In this document: in pieces, positions 51,383-62,020 of the stretch | Position numbering within the stretch: position 1 is the stretch's first letter | Layout of the letters: each line of letters starts with the position of its first letter | Source of the DNA: Diplonema papillatum | Lineage: Eukaryota > Euglenozoa > Diplonemea > Diplonemida > Diplonemidae | Direction: 5' to 3' | Assembly: GCA_030068145.1 (NCBI GenBank) | Contig: JAPJBO010000106.1 | Coordinates: 124,001 to 188,000, forward strand | DNA: 64,000 nucleotides | Translations under genes and position numbers: made by a program | The notes under the pieces: generated by a model | What the model was told of the DNA's origin: nothing | Seen by the model: only the letters and a program-made list of their open reading frames with translations | Databases searched by the model: none

Positions 51383-51659
51383 GGCCGTCGTGCTGTCCTT
51401 CGGGGAGGCGTGCGTGGGCGGCGACGCGCTGGCGTGGCGGGTCTGCGTCGCGGACGCCGTCGCCGGCGGCCGGAAAGCGGCGGTGCGCGCGCTGCTGGCG
51501 CGGCTGGTGGAGGTCCTGTCCCTCGACGGGTTCCTGTCCCTGCTGCCCCCGCGGAGCAAACGCGCGCTTCTTCCTGCCCTTCGTCGCAGCCGCCGTCCGG
51601 AGGCACGAGTCTGCGGTGCTTGCGAAGGAGATCGCCGCCGCCGCTAGCGAGGCTTGATC
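51383..51659 (+). pseudogene. Third, frameshifted copy of the HPS3-like C-terminus
   Basis: Shares the same extra C and the same GTG to GCG (Val to Ala) change as copy 2. Copies 2 and 3 therefore arose from one another after the frameshift, not independently from copy 1. Confidence 0.85.
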
Positions 51660-52150
51660 CAAAATGAGCGTCAAAGCCGCAACCATGCATGCGCAAATGC
51701 GCACGTACTCCACGCCTGTTTGGTGCCAAAACTCCATCAGCTTTGGAATGTCCTGCGTCTCACAAGCGAACCCAGACTACCGGACTACTGCCAATACGGG
51801 ACTTTTCGGTGCCGTCCGGGGCCCGAGTCTGCGGTGCTTGCGGAGGAGATCGCCGCCGCCGCCAGTGAGGCTTGATCTAAACCGGCACGCAAGCCGCAAT
51901 CAATACGTGCCTGCCTTCGTGAGCTCTGATGTTCGAATGGTCGGCGTCCACGAGCTGGAACCTGCTTCTCTTCAACGTTCTTCGGCGACGCTTGCGGAAG
52001 GAGATCACCGCCGCCCAGCAAGGCAGAACGGGCACCCGCGCCGCAATCATGCCGCGTACTCCCCAAAATTTGTCAACGGCTGCTCTTCCCCATTCACAGG
52101 ACCCACTGATGAGCTCCAGCGTTGGAATGGTCTGCGTTGCGCGTACTAAA

Positions 52151-52995
52151 CCCGAGAAAAACGAGGTGCACGCAACACCGCGGTGAAAAAGGGAAACTCC
52201 CGGAGGGCCAGTCCTTAAATTTTACTTTACCCTCTTCTTCGAAGAAGACTTGATGACTAGCATCAACCATGCATGAGAGGCAGTGTTCTGCCCAAACGTT
52301 AAACCAAGTTTCTCCCCCATCGCACGATGAAAAACGCAAAACGTCAGCTTCTCCCGGTCGCACTCGCTGGCTCAAAAACACTGGAACCAGCGTCCTCGCC
52401 CACCGAAGCCTGCCTGCTAGTGTGGCCAAGCCCCTCCCTGCCGGCGTCAAAACATTCCACAGCAACCAATATCCGCAGGAGGGCCCGATTTCTTAAATAC
52501 GGAATGAATCCCTTCTTGAGTTCTGCGTGCTCGTTAGAAATAAATACGCGAGAAGGTGGGACGTGTGTTGTTGCCTGCATGAAACTCAGGGGCAATCTGG
52601 GCTTAATGCAGGCGGAGGCATCCAAAAAATGTTCCCATTCGTGCTGTCTCCCGTCGAAATAGGCACCGGGCGACCCTTCCAAGTATTTTAGTAGTGTTGT
52701 ATTGTTGTCCGCCTTCTCTTGTGCGAAGAAAAAGCGATTCTCGTGAGTGCTTTGCTGCGAATCAGTGGGAGGTATGCCCCGACCCTAGGTCGGCAAATCC
52801 ACATCGCATGGCGGCGTGCACAAGGAAAAGTCGGACTTGAAAGTAGGCAGCAGTGGGTCAGCCAGCTACCTTACCTAGTTGCGCGGCGCCTCTTCCCCCT
52901 CTATCGAGCTCTCGGATCTACGCGCACCTGGTGTCGCTGTTGTTCTCAATCCCTGCTTCGTATCGAAGCACACAATGAACGATCCTGCAACACGT
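52151..52995. other. Intergenic with one dispersed module
   Basis: 52235-52320 is a good copy of the intron-3 module (TTCTTCGAAGAAGACTTGAT, ATGCATGAGAGGCAGTGTTC, TTTCTCCCCC). 52555-52650 shows weak similarity to family B (GAAACTCAGGGGCAATCTGG). No gene. Confidence 0.5.
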
Positions 52996-53176
52996 ACACG
53001 GTGGAGTCCAGCCTCAGAAGCTGGAGTTAAGAGCTGGAGTTAAAAAAGCGGGTGTCACACCCGCCTTTCGGGTTTGCGGGATTTACACACATTTTGGTTG
53101 CGGCACACACGCTGTTCGGGTGTGACTCGGGCACACCCGCTTTAACTCCAGCTTCTGAGGCTGGACCTCACCGTGT
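52996..53176. mobile_element. MITE family D, copy 2
   Basis: 181 bp with terminal inverted repeats ACACGGTGGAGTCCAGCCTC / GAGGCTGGACCTCACCGTGT, extended by AGAAGCTGGAGTTAA and its complement and by GCGGGTGT/ACACCCGC. Same ends as 27843-28020. Confidence 0.85.
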
Positions 53177-53420
53177 AACACCTTTGCACGGGAAGATCGC
53201 CGGTCGAGCGTACATTTACTACGGGGACGCGCACCGCCGAATGCACGTGACATCTTCTTGCTCAGCAGCTTTCGTACACATATGCCCGCGAAAAGGAAAG
53301 TCTCGTGCTAGGGTTTGCCAGGCGCACCCTGAGCTGCGCCGCCGAAAGATAAGGGAAGCCTGAACGAAAAAAGGACTCGGCGCCTTTCGCATTTGCCACC
53401 TGATCCCGGCTCAGAGGCAG

Positions 53421-53488
53421 TTCCCCGAAACTCCCCGAAACTTGCTCGAAACTCCCCGAAACTCCCCGAAACTCCCCGAAACTCACCC
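53421..53488. repeat. Decamer array (ACTCCCCGAA), copy 1
   Basis: About six units of ACTCCCCGAA with one GCTCGAA variant. The same decamer forms a longer array at 55081-55181. Confidence 0.9.
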
Positions 53489-53515
53489 CGTTTTTGGGAG
53501 AAAAAGTGGATTTGC

Positions 53516-53600
53516 TTGGGTGGGTGGGTGGGTGGGTGGGTGGGTGGGTGGGTGGGTGGGTAGGTGGGTGGTGTGTGTGTGGGTGGGTGGGAGGGTGGTG
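53516..53600 (+). repeat. (GGGT)n microsatellite, G-quadruplex prone
   Basis: About 17 units of GGGT with a GTGTGTGT interruption. Runs of three G spaced by one T on the plus strand are a strong potential quadruplex former. Confidence 0.9.
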
Positions 53601-53650
53601 AGTAGAAGGAGGTTTTCATCTCAGCACTACCGGCATGACGCATGACGACG

Positions 53651-54295
53651 AATGTTTGAAGAACGGTTTAGACTTGGAGGTTCAGCGGAGAAGCAGGCAC
53701 CACCACTTCGCACCGTCTGGTGCTGTGCTACGCTCCACAAACCCAACCCGCAACGTACCACAAAACTCCCGCATCAACAAATCCACAAGACCCAGACTGT
53801 AAGAGCCGAACCAAATCACCATCGCAAAAAAAGAAAGTGCCGTTTGTGGCGGTCGAGGTGGTCGTTGACGAGGTGATGCAGACACCGCAAAGTGTACCGT
53901 ATACTGGATGATGCACGAATGGTTGAAGAAACATTTAGGCTTGGAGGTGCGGCGGGGAAGCGAGGCGCCGCCACTTTGCACCGTCCGGTGCTCTGATACA
54001 CTTCGCAAATACAACACATCACAACCCCCCGAATCAACAAACCCCAAGATCCACACCGTAAGCGCCCGAATCAAACCACCATGGCAAAAAAGGAAAATGC
54101 CGTTCGTGAAGGTCAAAGTGGTCGTTGACGAGGCGATGCGGACTCCGCAGAATGGACCGTAAACTGGATGGCAATGACAAATGTTTGAACAAGGGATTAG
54201 ACGTGGAGGTGCAGCGGAAGTGAGATGCCGCCACTTTGCACCGCCCGGTGCACTACAGTTCGCAAACCCGACCCGCAACACATCACAAAAACCTC
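53651..54295. repeat. ~265-bp tandem repeat, 2.5 copies
   Basis: Units start at 53651, 53918 and 54180 (the last truncated at ~54295). Shared blocks include TTAGACTTGGAGGT or TTAGGCTTGGAGGT, CACTTTGCACCGTCCGGTGC, and GTGGTCGTTGACGAGG. Apparent open frames on the minus strand follow the repeat and are not supported as genes. Confidence 0.85.
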
Positions 54296-55080
54296 CTCCT
54301 GCAGTAAATTAGAGTAGTTTACGACCTGTGATCACGAGCTCGCACTCAGCTCCTGTGGCCATGGGCACCACTCTCCCTCCCCAAGCCTTCCCCTGCCTGC
54401 CTCCCCGCTTATACGCTAAAGCCACACCCACCTCGTGTGGGGCGTATCCTTTTCCGGTGATACCATTCCTTCCTCGTTTTCTTTACGCTGGAACGAGGGG
54501 ACTGTGTACGCCTGCACACTGGCGGGCAAGAACAGGCAACGACAGGCTCGGCACAGCCATGTTGTACTGTCGGGTGTCCGATCGAGAAAACACCCAAAGC
54601 CCGAACTGCAGACGCCCTGCGCGCATAAACAAAAGGACCCACGGCTCCTGAGGGAAGAGACGTATTCGCAAAGAAACGGGCCGAGGGCACGAGCCCCGAC
54701 GTAACCAGGGGCAGTGGGGTCTGTATGCTACGGCTGCGACGAACACGGTTCCAATCCAGTTATTGGGTGGTTGACGGCGGCGCATCCGCAGCAGCAGCGA
54801 AGTCAACCACCGCCACCGTCCACGCGCGGGCGGGGATGAACACGGAACCTTCCGAACCACGGAGAAGAAGAAGGCAGAGGAGAACCGGGGGTAGTGAAGT
54901 AACGAAGCCCGCGGGGTATCGGCACCAGTCTGTCGTGAGCGTGCCACACCCTGGCAAAGACAAGCACATTTGGCCAGGCGTGCAGGAGATTACTTGCGCA
55001 CGTGCCAGGCAAGCACCGGCAGCACAGGTCGCAAGTGCCAGCGAGGTAGTCGCATGGGGACCCCCAGTCCCAAACAGGGA
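54296..55080. other. Intergenic, nothing recognised
   Basis: Mixed sequence with short open frames on both strands and no family match by eye. Confidence 0.4.
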
Positions 55081-55181
55081 AACTCCACGAAACTACCCGA
55101 AACTCCCCGAAACTCCCCGAAACCCCCCGAAACTCCCCGAAACTCCCCGAAACTCCCCGAAACTCCCCGAAACTCCCCGAA
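55081..55181. repeat. Decamer array (ACTCCCCGAA), copy 2
   Basis: Ten units of AACTCCCCGA with early ACTCCACGAA, ACTACCCGAA and ACCCCCCGAA variants. Same unit and phase as 53421-53488, ~1.6 kb away. Confidence 0.92.
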
Positions 55182-56009
55182 ACCTGGGTCAGGATCAGGT
55201 GGAATTTGAAACAGAGCAGCAAAAGAAGACAAAGGAAGCAACCCGGCGTTTAGCTCTGCTTCACCGCCCCCTCAGGGCAAGTTCTCAGTACCGTTGTTTA
55301 ACCCCGTTCACTTCCTGTTACTAGGAGCCTCGCTCTCGGGTGCTACCCGCGGCTCCTGATTTCTTCCAGGCCTTCTTGCATGTTGTGCCCGCAATGAAGT
55401 GTCAGCTTGGAACTGTTACGAACAAGAGGAATCCAACTGGTTAATTAAACCACAGCATTTCGCTTCATCACAGCGGTGGCGAGTGGAATGTGACTTCTGC
55501 ACAGTGCCCTGTGCCGGTCACGAACGAAGTGGTCACAGGGTCGTAGCTACGGGCGGCCCCCGACGACAGCAAGTGTCCGACACGTTTCCTCCCCCATCTC
55601 GACTCGAGGTTTGCGTCCTTTCCATCATGTGCTGGTTCGCTTGGTTCCTGGGAGTGGTTCATCTGCCGAACGCGATAGCCACCGGTTCAGTTGACTCGGG
55701 GGTGTTCTCGCTGGTCAGTCTGCGCCTTGTTGTAGCTGACGCTGCAATCTGCGCACCCCGCGTGTGTCACCTAGATCTGCTGTAGCGCGCCCTCTCGCAA
55801 TACCCTCACCGTGACTTTACTACCCGACTCCCAGTCCCAATGGTCGGAGACTCTAAAACACTGGAGCCTCTAAAAACCCTACCCTTTAAACCTCAAAAAG
55901 CGCCATCATTTAGACAGTTTTTCAAGCACACCTCATGATTGCACCCTACAGGTTCCGAAAGAAAGAAAGACAACCCCCCGCACTCCTTCCGTCCTCCCGT
56001 TTGAGATCC
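55182..56009. other. Upstream region of the GRAM-domain gene
   Basis: No gene recognised. 55837-55890 (ATGGTCGGAGACTCTAAAAC, then CCTCTAAAAACCC) is a degenerate copy of the recurrent module, ending ~120 bases before the ATG. 55672-55702 resembles the reverse complement of 56078-56108 inside the gene. Confidence 0.4.
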
Positions 56010-56750
56010 ATGGCGACGAAGTTGGAGCTGCATGCGACGTCAACAGGACCCGCCCGGTACACTGGCATGCCGCCCGAGTCTACAGAGCCGGTGGCCATTG
56101 CATCGGAAGAGGAACTCCTGCAGTGCCGGCAGCAGTGCCAGGGCAAGTCGAAGGCGGATGAGCGCGTGCAGCACGCGGAGGCCACGCGGCAAGAGGGCAA
56201 AGGACCCGCGAAGAAGGGCTTCGTCGACAAGGCGCGCGCGGCGACCCTCCTGGCCGGGGCCAAAGCCGCCGCTTCGGCGGCGCGCGCCCGGCGCACGGTG
56301 GCCGGGCGGCTCCACAAGAAGGCGAGCGAAGCCGAGGAAAACTGGTTCGAAGGCTGCTTTCCGGAACTGCGCGGCAGCGAAACCGTGCGCAAAATGTACC
56401 GCTGCACCTACGTGGACGGGCACCAGCAGGAGCACCTGGGGAGGCTCGCTGTGACGGGCAAAGGCGTGCACTTTGCCGACGGCACCACGGCGGCGAAGCT
56501 GACCGTCAAGGAATCGGCGCCGTTCGCCCTGGTTGCGAGCTTGTATATCACGCAGGCGCATCCGAAAACGCTCGAAGTGTACACTCAGGACCGCCGGGCG
56601 TATCGCTTTAAGAACGTTAAATCGGACGAACGACCCAACGCCTGCGTCGATGAAACGCTGCTGGAGGCGCACCACTGGATGACTCACTACGTGAAGGAGA
56701 TGTACGACAACGAGAGCCAGCTCCCTGCCAAGGCGAACTGCTCGTCGTAG
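56010..56750 (+). CDS. GRAM-domain protein, small
   Basis: 246 aa from ATG 56010 (context ATCCATGGCG); an in-frame upstream codon at 55935 would add 25 residues but lacks a good context. Residues ~50-110 are Ala/Lys/Arg-rich and helical (KAAASAARARRTVAGRLHKKASEAEE). From ~112, WFEGCFPELRGSETVRKMYRCTY...GRLAVTGKGVHFA has the pattern of a GRAM domain (Phe-x-Gly/Leu start, Tyr-x-Cys, Gly-Arg-Leu-x-Val, Phe), ending near YRFKNVKS, followed by a C-terminal helix HHWMTHYVKEMYD. GRAM domains bind membrane lipids. No partner catalytic domain (such as VASt/StART or a kinase) is present in this single-exon frame. Confidence 0.65.
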   Translation: MATKLELHATSTGPARYTGMPPESTEPVAIASEEELLQCRQQCQGKSKADERVQHAEATRQEGKGPAKKGFVDKARAATLLAGAKAAASAARARRTVAGRLHKKASEAEENWFEGCFPELRGSETVRKMYRCTYVDGHQQEHLGRLAVTGKGVHFADGTTAAKLTVKESAPFALVASLYITQAHPKTLEVYTQDRRAYRFKNVKSDERPNACVDETLLEAHHWMTHYVKEMYDNESQLPAKANCSS

Positions 56751-57077
56751 AATTCTTTGATTACCTCAAAGCAGGTCCCAGGGAAAGCCTGCTACGCGGA
56801 AGCCGAGCTTCACGTGTTCGGCGGTACTGCAGAGCCACGGGCCTACGGGTCAAGTATCGACTTCCCAAACTAAAGCATCAAGGCGTGGCGCTCCTTGGGG
56901 CTTGGCGCTTGCGCTGAACACAAGCTCGTCGAGACGGTCAGCCTCAGGGCAGAGCGGACGGGGTTGTAGCACTGTGCTGCCTCCGACTCAAGCTTCGCAA
57001 GCTGTGGTTGACCGTCACGTTCCTGGACCAGGAGCGGCCTGTTTCTGTTTCTACCTCAATGCATCCGCAGAAGAACT
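56751..57077. other. 3' flank of the GRAM gene, nothing recognised
   Basis: No coding pattern or repeat was found. No clear polyadenylation signal is seen. Confidence 0.4.
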
Positions 57078-57217
57078 GAGCCAATTCACCCCCTGCCCGA
57101 TCGAATGTCGTCGAGCCTTGTAGAATGTTTTCGAGTTTTGTAGAGCGTGATCGAGCGGCAAATCGAGTAATCGCCGCGTAATCAAGCTCAAGTAGCGTTC
57201 AGGGGGTGAATTGGCTC
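57078..57217. mobile_element. 140-bp MITE
   Basis: Terminal inverted repeats GAGCCAATTCACCCCCTG and CAGGGGGTGAATTGGCTC, 18 bp and perfect. The interior has repeated TCGAG and TTGTAGA strings. A solo right end lies at 22321-22375. Confidence 0.85.
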
Positions 57218-58718
57218 AAAACCGATCCCCGGGTTTCACGTTTCTTTCGGGCGTACCGCGGCATGGGATATTGTCGCTACTGGGAACTGACTCGTGCACC
57301 GCCCAGCTGGTGCCTTCCTCATTCGTTGATGAAGCCCGTCATTAAATGCACCCGATTCCTTACTAACCGGTCAGTCAGGCGCAGAATACTGGACACAATC
57401 AAAAAGAACGGTCCGGGACAACCGACAAGCGTTCGTCGCCAACACAAAAAAAAAAAAAAGCCTTCCTCGTTCCACGCAAATTCCGCCCTGACACTTGCCG
57501 TCGTTAGGGGAGGAGAGGGAGACAAACCCCAAAACCCTTCGTCTCTAGCCTTGCTTACGCCGGTGCCAAGCGACAGTCAGCGCCTTTGCAGGTGTGTGCA
57601 AGCTTTGGCGCCAGTGCTGTACGCAAAAAATTATACCTCTCCCCGCACTTTAAGTGCTCAGTGTTATCACCGACTCAAAGTCGCCTACCTGACCTGCTTA
57701 CCCGAAGCGTACGTGTAATACGTGTTATAGTCAGCTGAAAAGAGCAGACGCACGTATGCACAAAGGACTTTCGAACGACGAAAATCGTCGACCGCATAAA
57801 ATGTCTGAAAGCCACTCGGTCTGGCAGACGAGGCAGCGCGGCACTATTACACTAGAAACCGAAAATGCCCCGTCGCAAGCTTTTGTCGCTCGAGCGCACA
57901 GAGCGGCTCAGACGGTTAGGAGATTTTGAAGATCTCTGAATAAAAGGGCGTTCTGTTTGTTATTAGTGCACGTCCAATGAGTTACTTTGCTGTGTCAAGA
58001 AATGGTCGGACCCCTACCTGAAGACCATTTCAGACGAGCCGCTTGCCGTGTTTGAACAAACCATTTCTTTTTTTTTAACTTCACCGTTTCTGCAGCGCAA
58101 CTGAAAGAGACGGCGACAGAGAACGCGACCAAGCGGAGACGTATCGGTCTTAAAGGATGACTGCTTCCCCGACTATTAGCGTTCTGCAAAAACAGGGCTT
58201 CTACCTTACTCGTTTCACTTTAGGGATTGGCGGTGCGTGTGCGACGCACGGTGGAACTGACCGAGGATTATGACCTTCGCCGGCAACCGATCGCATCAAA
58301 TCACGAGTTGCATCACACGTCGTAACCGGGCCGAAAGTGACCCTTCCGAAGTCATGTGGCGGAAGTCACTTATCAGCGTGCCGAGGGCTCCCCTCACTAA
58401 CGCAACGAGCCCTAAAAGAAGAAACTGTGTGCTGATCCACGGAGTGTAGCGTTCAACACAGGCGACCGAGAAGGTTGGTAACTTGGCACCAGCTCAGTCT
58501 AGTCAATACAACATAGGTTCGCTGGGCCAGCGGAGGCCGGCCGAGAGTACGCTGCCTACCACAGCCTACGAGTGTGATATCTAAAGCACCCGAAGTTGAA
58601 CAAAATCATCAGGAAGGGGGAAAAGGCGCGACAAGACAGCTGATCACCGAAGAAACAGAATTCCTGCTGTACCGCGCGCGTTTTGACGCCGGTCGAAGGG
58701 TATCACAACAGAGAAAAA
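57218..58718. other. Intergenic, promoter side of the ZIP gene
   Basis: Contains poly-A (57447-57460) and poly-T (58067-58075) tracts. No gene, no copy of the recurrent module and no convincing promoter motif. Confidence 0.4.
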
Positions 58719-59846
58719 ATGTCGTGGGGGGTAGGTGATTTAGAGAGCCATATCAAGGGTACGATCATCACGTTGGTATGGCTGGCCGGTTTCACCGGGG
58801 CCATTTGGCCGCTGGGGCTCAATTCGAAGCCCGAGACGCTCTCGTTCTTGTCTTGCTTTAGTGCGGGAGTCATCTTGAGTGTCGCTCTGCTGCATCTGCT
58901 CCCAGACGCGGAGGGGGAATTACAGCTGACAACGGACTACCCACTGGGCAACTTGCTGTGCTGCCTCGGGCTGTTCATCGTGCTTTTTGTGGAAAAGGTG
59001 ATCATGGGACCGCATGAGGCAGTCATCGGCGATTGGCATGGCCACGGCGGTCACGCCACTGCCGAGCGGCCCCTGGAGTCAGACCAGGACCCTATTCTTG
59101 CCAAACAGCCAGAGAAGGTGCGTCATGCCTTGCATCCGACGGAGGCGCTTGACTCGACCTGCACGTACACGCCTGGCTGCGAAGACTTGAAGAGTCCAAT
59201 GGACACCGGTGGGCTTGCCCTCCCAGCGTGGGACACGACGCTGTCTAAGCGAACTGTTTGCAACGCGCCCGTGGAACACCATCACCATTTAGCATACCAG
59301 TCGAAGCAATTCCGCCAAGGGCTTGAAAGCGGTATAAACTTTGCGAAGCACATGAACAACGAAGTCAACACCGACGTCCAATACGATGAACGCTCACCTT
59401 CCCGCTGGGTGCCTCTCACGCTCCTCTTCCTTCTGTCCTTCCACTCGATCCTTGAAGGCTTGGCGCTCGGGTCCGCCCAGACAGACCGGGACATCTTTGT
59501 CCTCGCAGTCGCGATTCTGTCGCACAAGTTCCTCGCCGCCATGTCGCTGGGGATCTCGTTCGTGAAGTCGAACATCCCCTCGCACACGCACGCCACGTAC
59601 GCCGTCTTCTTCTCGTCGATGACTCCCTTCGGCGCCCTGCTCGGCGTCTTCGTTTCCGAGATTCTCGACGACAAGTTCGTCCGCCTCTTCGCAGCGACTA
59701 TGCAGGCCCTTGGCTCCGGCTCCTTCGTGTACATCGCCCTCATGGAATTCATCCCCGAGGAGCTCGTCGGCGAGCAGTCGGGCTGGAAGCTTTTCGTTTG
59801 CTTCATCGGATTCGCGGCTATGGCCTTGGTTGCTCTCTACGTCTGA
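58719..59846 (+). CDS. ZIP family metal (zinc/iron) transporter
   Basis: 375 aa from ATG 58719 (GAGAAAAAATGTCG), intronless. TM1 TIITLVWLAGFTGAIWPLGL, TM2 SFLSCFSAGVILSVALLHLLPDA and TM3 LLCCLGLFIVLFVEKVI lie in the first ~110 residues. A ~110-residue cytosolic-type loop follows, with HGHGGH and VEHHHHLAY His clusters. TM4 carries FHSILEGLALG (His242, Glu246) and TM5 LSHKFLAAMSLGISF (His269), the metal-site signature of the family. Three further hydrophobic helices end at MALVALYV with almost no C-terminal tail. Members move Zn2+ and similar ions into the cytosol across the plasma membrane or from organelles. Substrate specificity cannot be read from the sequence. Confidence 0.93.
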   Translation: MSWGVGDLESHIKGTIITLVWLAGFTGAIWPLGLNSKPETLSFLSCFSAGVILSVALLHLLPDAEGELQLTTDYPLGNLLCCLGLFIVLFVEKVIMGPHEAVIGDWHGHGGHATAERPLESDQDPILAKQPEKVRHALHPTEALDSTCTYTPGCEDLKSPMDTGGLALPAWDTTLSKRTVCNAPVEHHHHLAYQSKQFRQGLESGINFAKHMNNEVNTDVQYDERSPSRWVPLTLLFLLSFHSILEGLALGSAQTDRDIFVLAVAILSHKFLAAMSLGISFVKSNIPSHTHATYAVFFSSMTPFGALLGVFVSEILDDKFVRLFAATMQALGSGSFVYIALMEFIPEELVGEQSGWKLFVCFIGFAAMALVALYV

Positions 59847-60626
59847 CCAGCAAAACGACCGCAGCGCTGCTCTGGCCCTATCAGGCCGGCCGCAGCAGAT
59901 CAAGTGGGCACTAGCGCATCCAGACGTGATGCCCCTCAGACGCAGCTTAGCGCGGGAACACCGCCCCGCAATCGGCTGTGGCGTGATGCTGACTGCGGTT
60001 GCCATCGCGCATGGTCGCTGGGATCGGAACGTTTCGCCAGAGAGTGAGAGAGTGAGAGAGTGGGAGAGATAGCTTCGCGGGAGACGTGAAAACAGACGTC
60101 GCGAGGCACCAAACTGCTTGTCTCGCGGAGTCGACGGCGCGTGCAAAGAGGAAAAAAGGCTGCGCGTCGATAGCAGCGAGGACCGCAGCTGAGTGCTGGG
60201 CTCGTTGGGACCTGCGAGCGAACGAGGTGAAGGAGTAGCACCGTCGGTTACTACAACGGGCCCCCTCGGTTGCCAGTGTGAACCGTTTTCGACCGGCGTC
60301 ACTGCTCCAATCCCAGACAGGAAAGGTGCAGAACGCGCCTCGCCGTCGAAATTGTGAAGAAAGGCATTCTTTGAGAAGCGTCACTCCGGCCCGCAGCGTG
60401 GCGACTTGGTGTTGTCGTGGTCGGTTTGTGTTTGCACACCGCTGCACAGCGACCCACGCACTCGCCACGCGCCGTGAGACAGGAGCAGCCGGCTTCCAGT
60501 ACCAGATCAAATGATGTCACCTCCAACCAAGTAAAAAAAAGACGGAAACAAGAGTCTTGTGCTTTCGCGCGTGTCCAGGTGTACAGGGGCGTTCCTGTAC
60601 CAACTCTTTGTTACATCATCGGGTTT
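59847..60626. other. 3' flank of the ZIP gene, nothing recognised
   Basis: Short GAGAGTGAGAGAGTGAGAG run at ~60040-60065. Short open frames lack any recognisable family. Confidence 0.4.
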
Positions 60627-60911
60627 GCACCAGCTTGAAAGAAAATGCTCGACGATGCTTCCCAACAAAATAACAGAAGGGATCCCAACGTGCTGTAACT
60701 ACGAACCACGTGTTGAACGGACGTGAGGTCATGCGGGTTTACCCCTACGCGACAAATCACACAAACACAACAGGTCAAAGTCCTGAGTGAGAAACCAACA
60801 CACGGTGGTGTAAGCGAAGAACAAATCAGACTGTGTTTGTATTGTATTAGCCCCTTACCTCTATATTTCCTCCCTTCCATTCGGTGTCGAAGCAGCTACG
60901 TCGAGTATTTT
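60627..60911. repeat. Dispersed repeat family C, copy 2
   Basis: Counterpart of 24292-24577 in the same orientation. Shares GAACCACGTGTTGAACGGAC, GGTGGTGTAAGCGAAGAACA and ACCTCTATATTTCC. Confidence 0.85.
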
Positions 60912-61040
60912 TGTGATTGACCTCGGTTAAAAAAATCAAACGAGGGCCAACGCGCCCGAAGGAAGCGAAAGGAGGGGAGCAATGGACGTCCTGACCTAAG
61001 AATACGTTTTCCAGCCAATATTTGATTTTGCGTACAAAAC

Positions 61041-61395
61041 GCAAGTGTCACGAAACCCAAACACTACTCTACGAGAAAATACATAAAAACGCGGACAACA
61101 GACCGGTACGGGCTACAAGGCAATCCCTGCTCAACTGCTCGCCTGCCTTGATGGCACTTGCACCTTAAAGAACTCAATGCTCAACTTGTAGAACGTGGGG
61201 GGCCCAAGACTACACTCCACGAAGGAAAGTGTTTTTGGTGTCGGTCACAAACAGTCCCCCATAACGAAAGCGTGCACCGAATATACAACCCGCAACCATA
61301 TAGCCCTTTCTTGCTCTAGGAGAACCCATTCATGAACGGTCACACGGAGACCCTAAAACCCCGGAATTTCAAGCGAACTTTAACTCTAAAAACAA
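61041..61395. repeat. Dispersed repeat family A, copy 2
   Basis: Counterpart of 6583-6900, but with an extra ~50 bp insert after CAATCCCTGCTCAACTG and a deletion near 61256. Ends in the recurrent module. Confidence 0.85.
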
Positions 61396-62020
61396 GACGA
61401 TACGACTGCAAACAGACCACTAAGCACACACCGACCAAGTGTACTACAACCCTTTCAACGATGTCGTCCGGAGACTTTTAGAAACGACCAGGGAAATTTT
61501 GGGCAGATTCGACAGTTGCAGGCCCGACGAACGCGTTCAAAAGAGGTGCTGAACGTGAGGGGGAAGCCCACAGTATGCCCAGCCTGACGGGGCAACGCCG
61601 CACTCTTTGTGAGCTTCAAGGAGTCGATGCTTAGGCCACAAAAAGGTGAACCCGATGCTGGCTGAGCTCGGGCAAATCATTGTTTTTCAGGATCTGAAAC
61701 CCAAATGTTGCGGGAAAAAATTAGCGCGTGGCGAGACACCAGGCTCGCCGATTCCCGGTTGACTGTCGGCAACACAATCGGAACCGCTCACAAAAACCTT
61801 TTTTGCTCTAAGAGAACCCATTCATGAACGGTTACACGAAGACCCCGGAATTTCAAGCGAACTTAAACTCTATAAGTGGCACGCGTCGATAATTCGATGC
61901 ATGCAATACTACCAGGCTACCGGACGGAATACTCCGCAAAAAGGGGACTTTTTTGGTCGCGAAATCAAGTATTGACTGGAAACCATTGGCGTTAATACGC
62001 TATATGCGCCGCTTGCTCAC
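61396..62020. repeat. Cluster of recurrent modules and the repeat shared with the HPS3-like duplication
   Basis: 61451-61490 (CGATGTCGTCCGGAGAC) and 61812-61872 (GAACCCATTCATGAACGG, CAAGCGAACTTAAACTC) are module copies. 61883-62020 (GATGCATGCAATACTACC, AATCAAGTATTGACTGGAAA, ATGCGCCG) matches 50740-50855 and 51250-51378. Confidence 0.65.

Larger units (their letters stand above)
50361..52150 (+). repeat. Tandem duplication of the HPS3-like 3' end
   Basis: Unit 1 is 50361-50860 (coding end plus 3' flank), unit 2 is 50861-51382, and unit 3 starts at 51383 and runs to ~51780. Each begins GGCCGTCGTGCTGTCCTTCG. Two decayed partial units follow (51806-51876 and ~51985-52150). The non-coding part of units 1 and 2 (50740-50855, 51250-51378) matches a dispersed repeat at 61883-62020. 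Confidence 0.9.

Noticed and set aside
50861-51659. Separate small genes from the duplicated HPS3-like ends
   Set aside because: Both copies are frameshifted by the same extra C and lack the upstream exons, so they were annotated as pseudogene copies.
53682-54281. 199-codon minus-strand frame
   Set aside because: It tracks the ~265-bp tandem repeat, has no recognisable domain and an unlikely composition.
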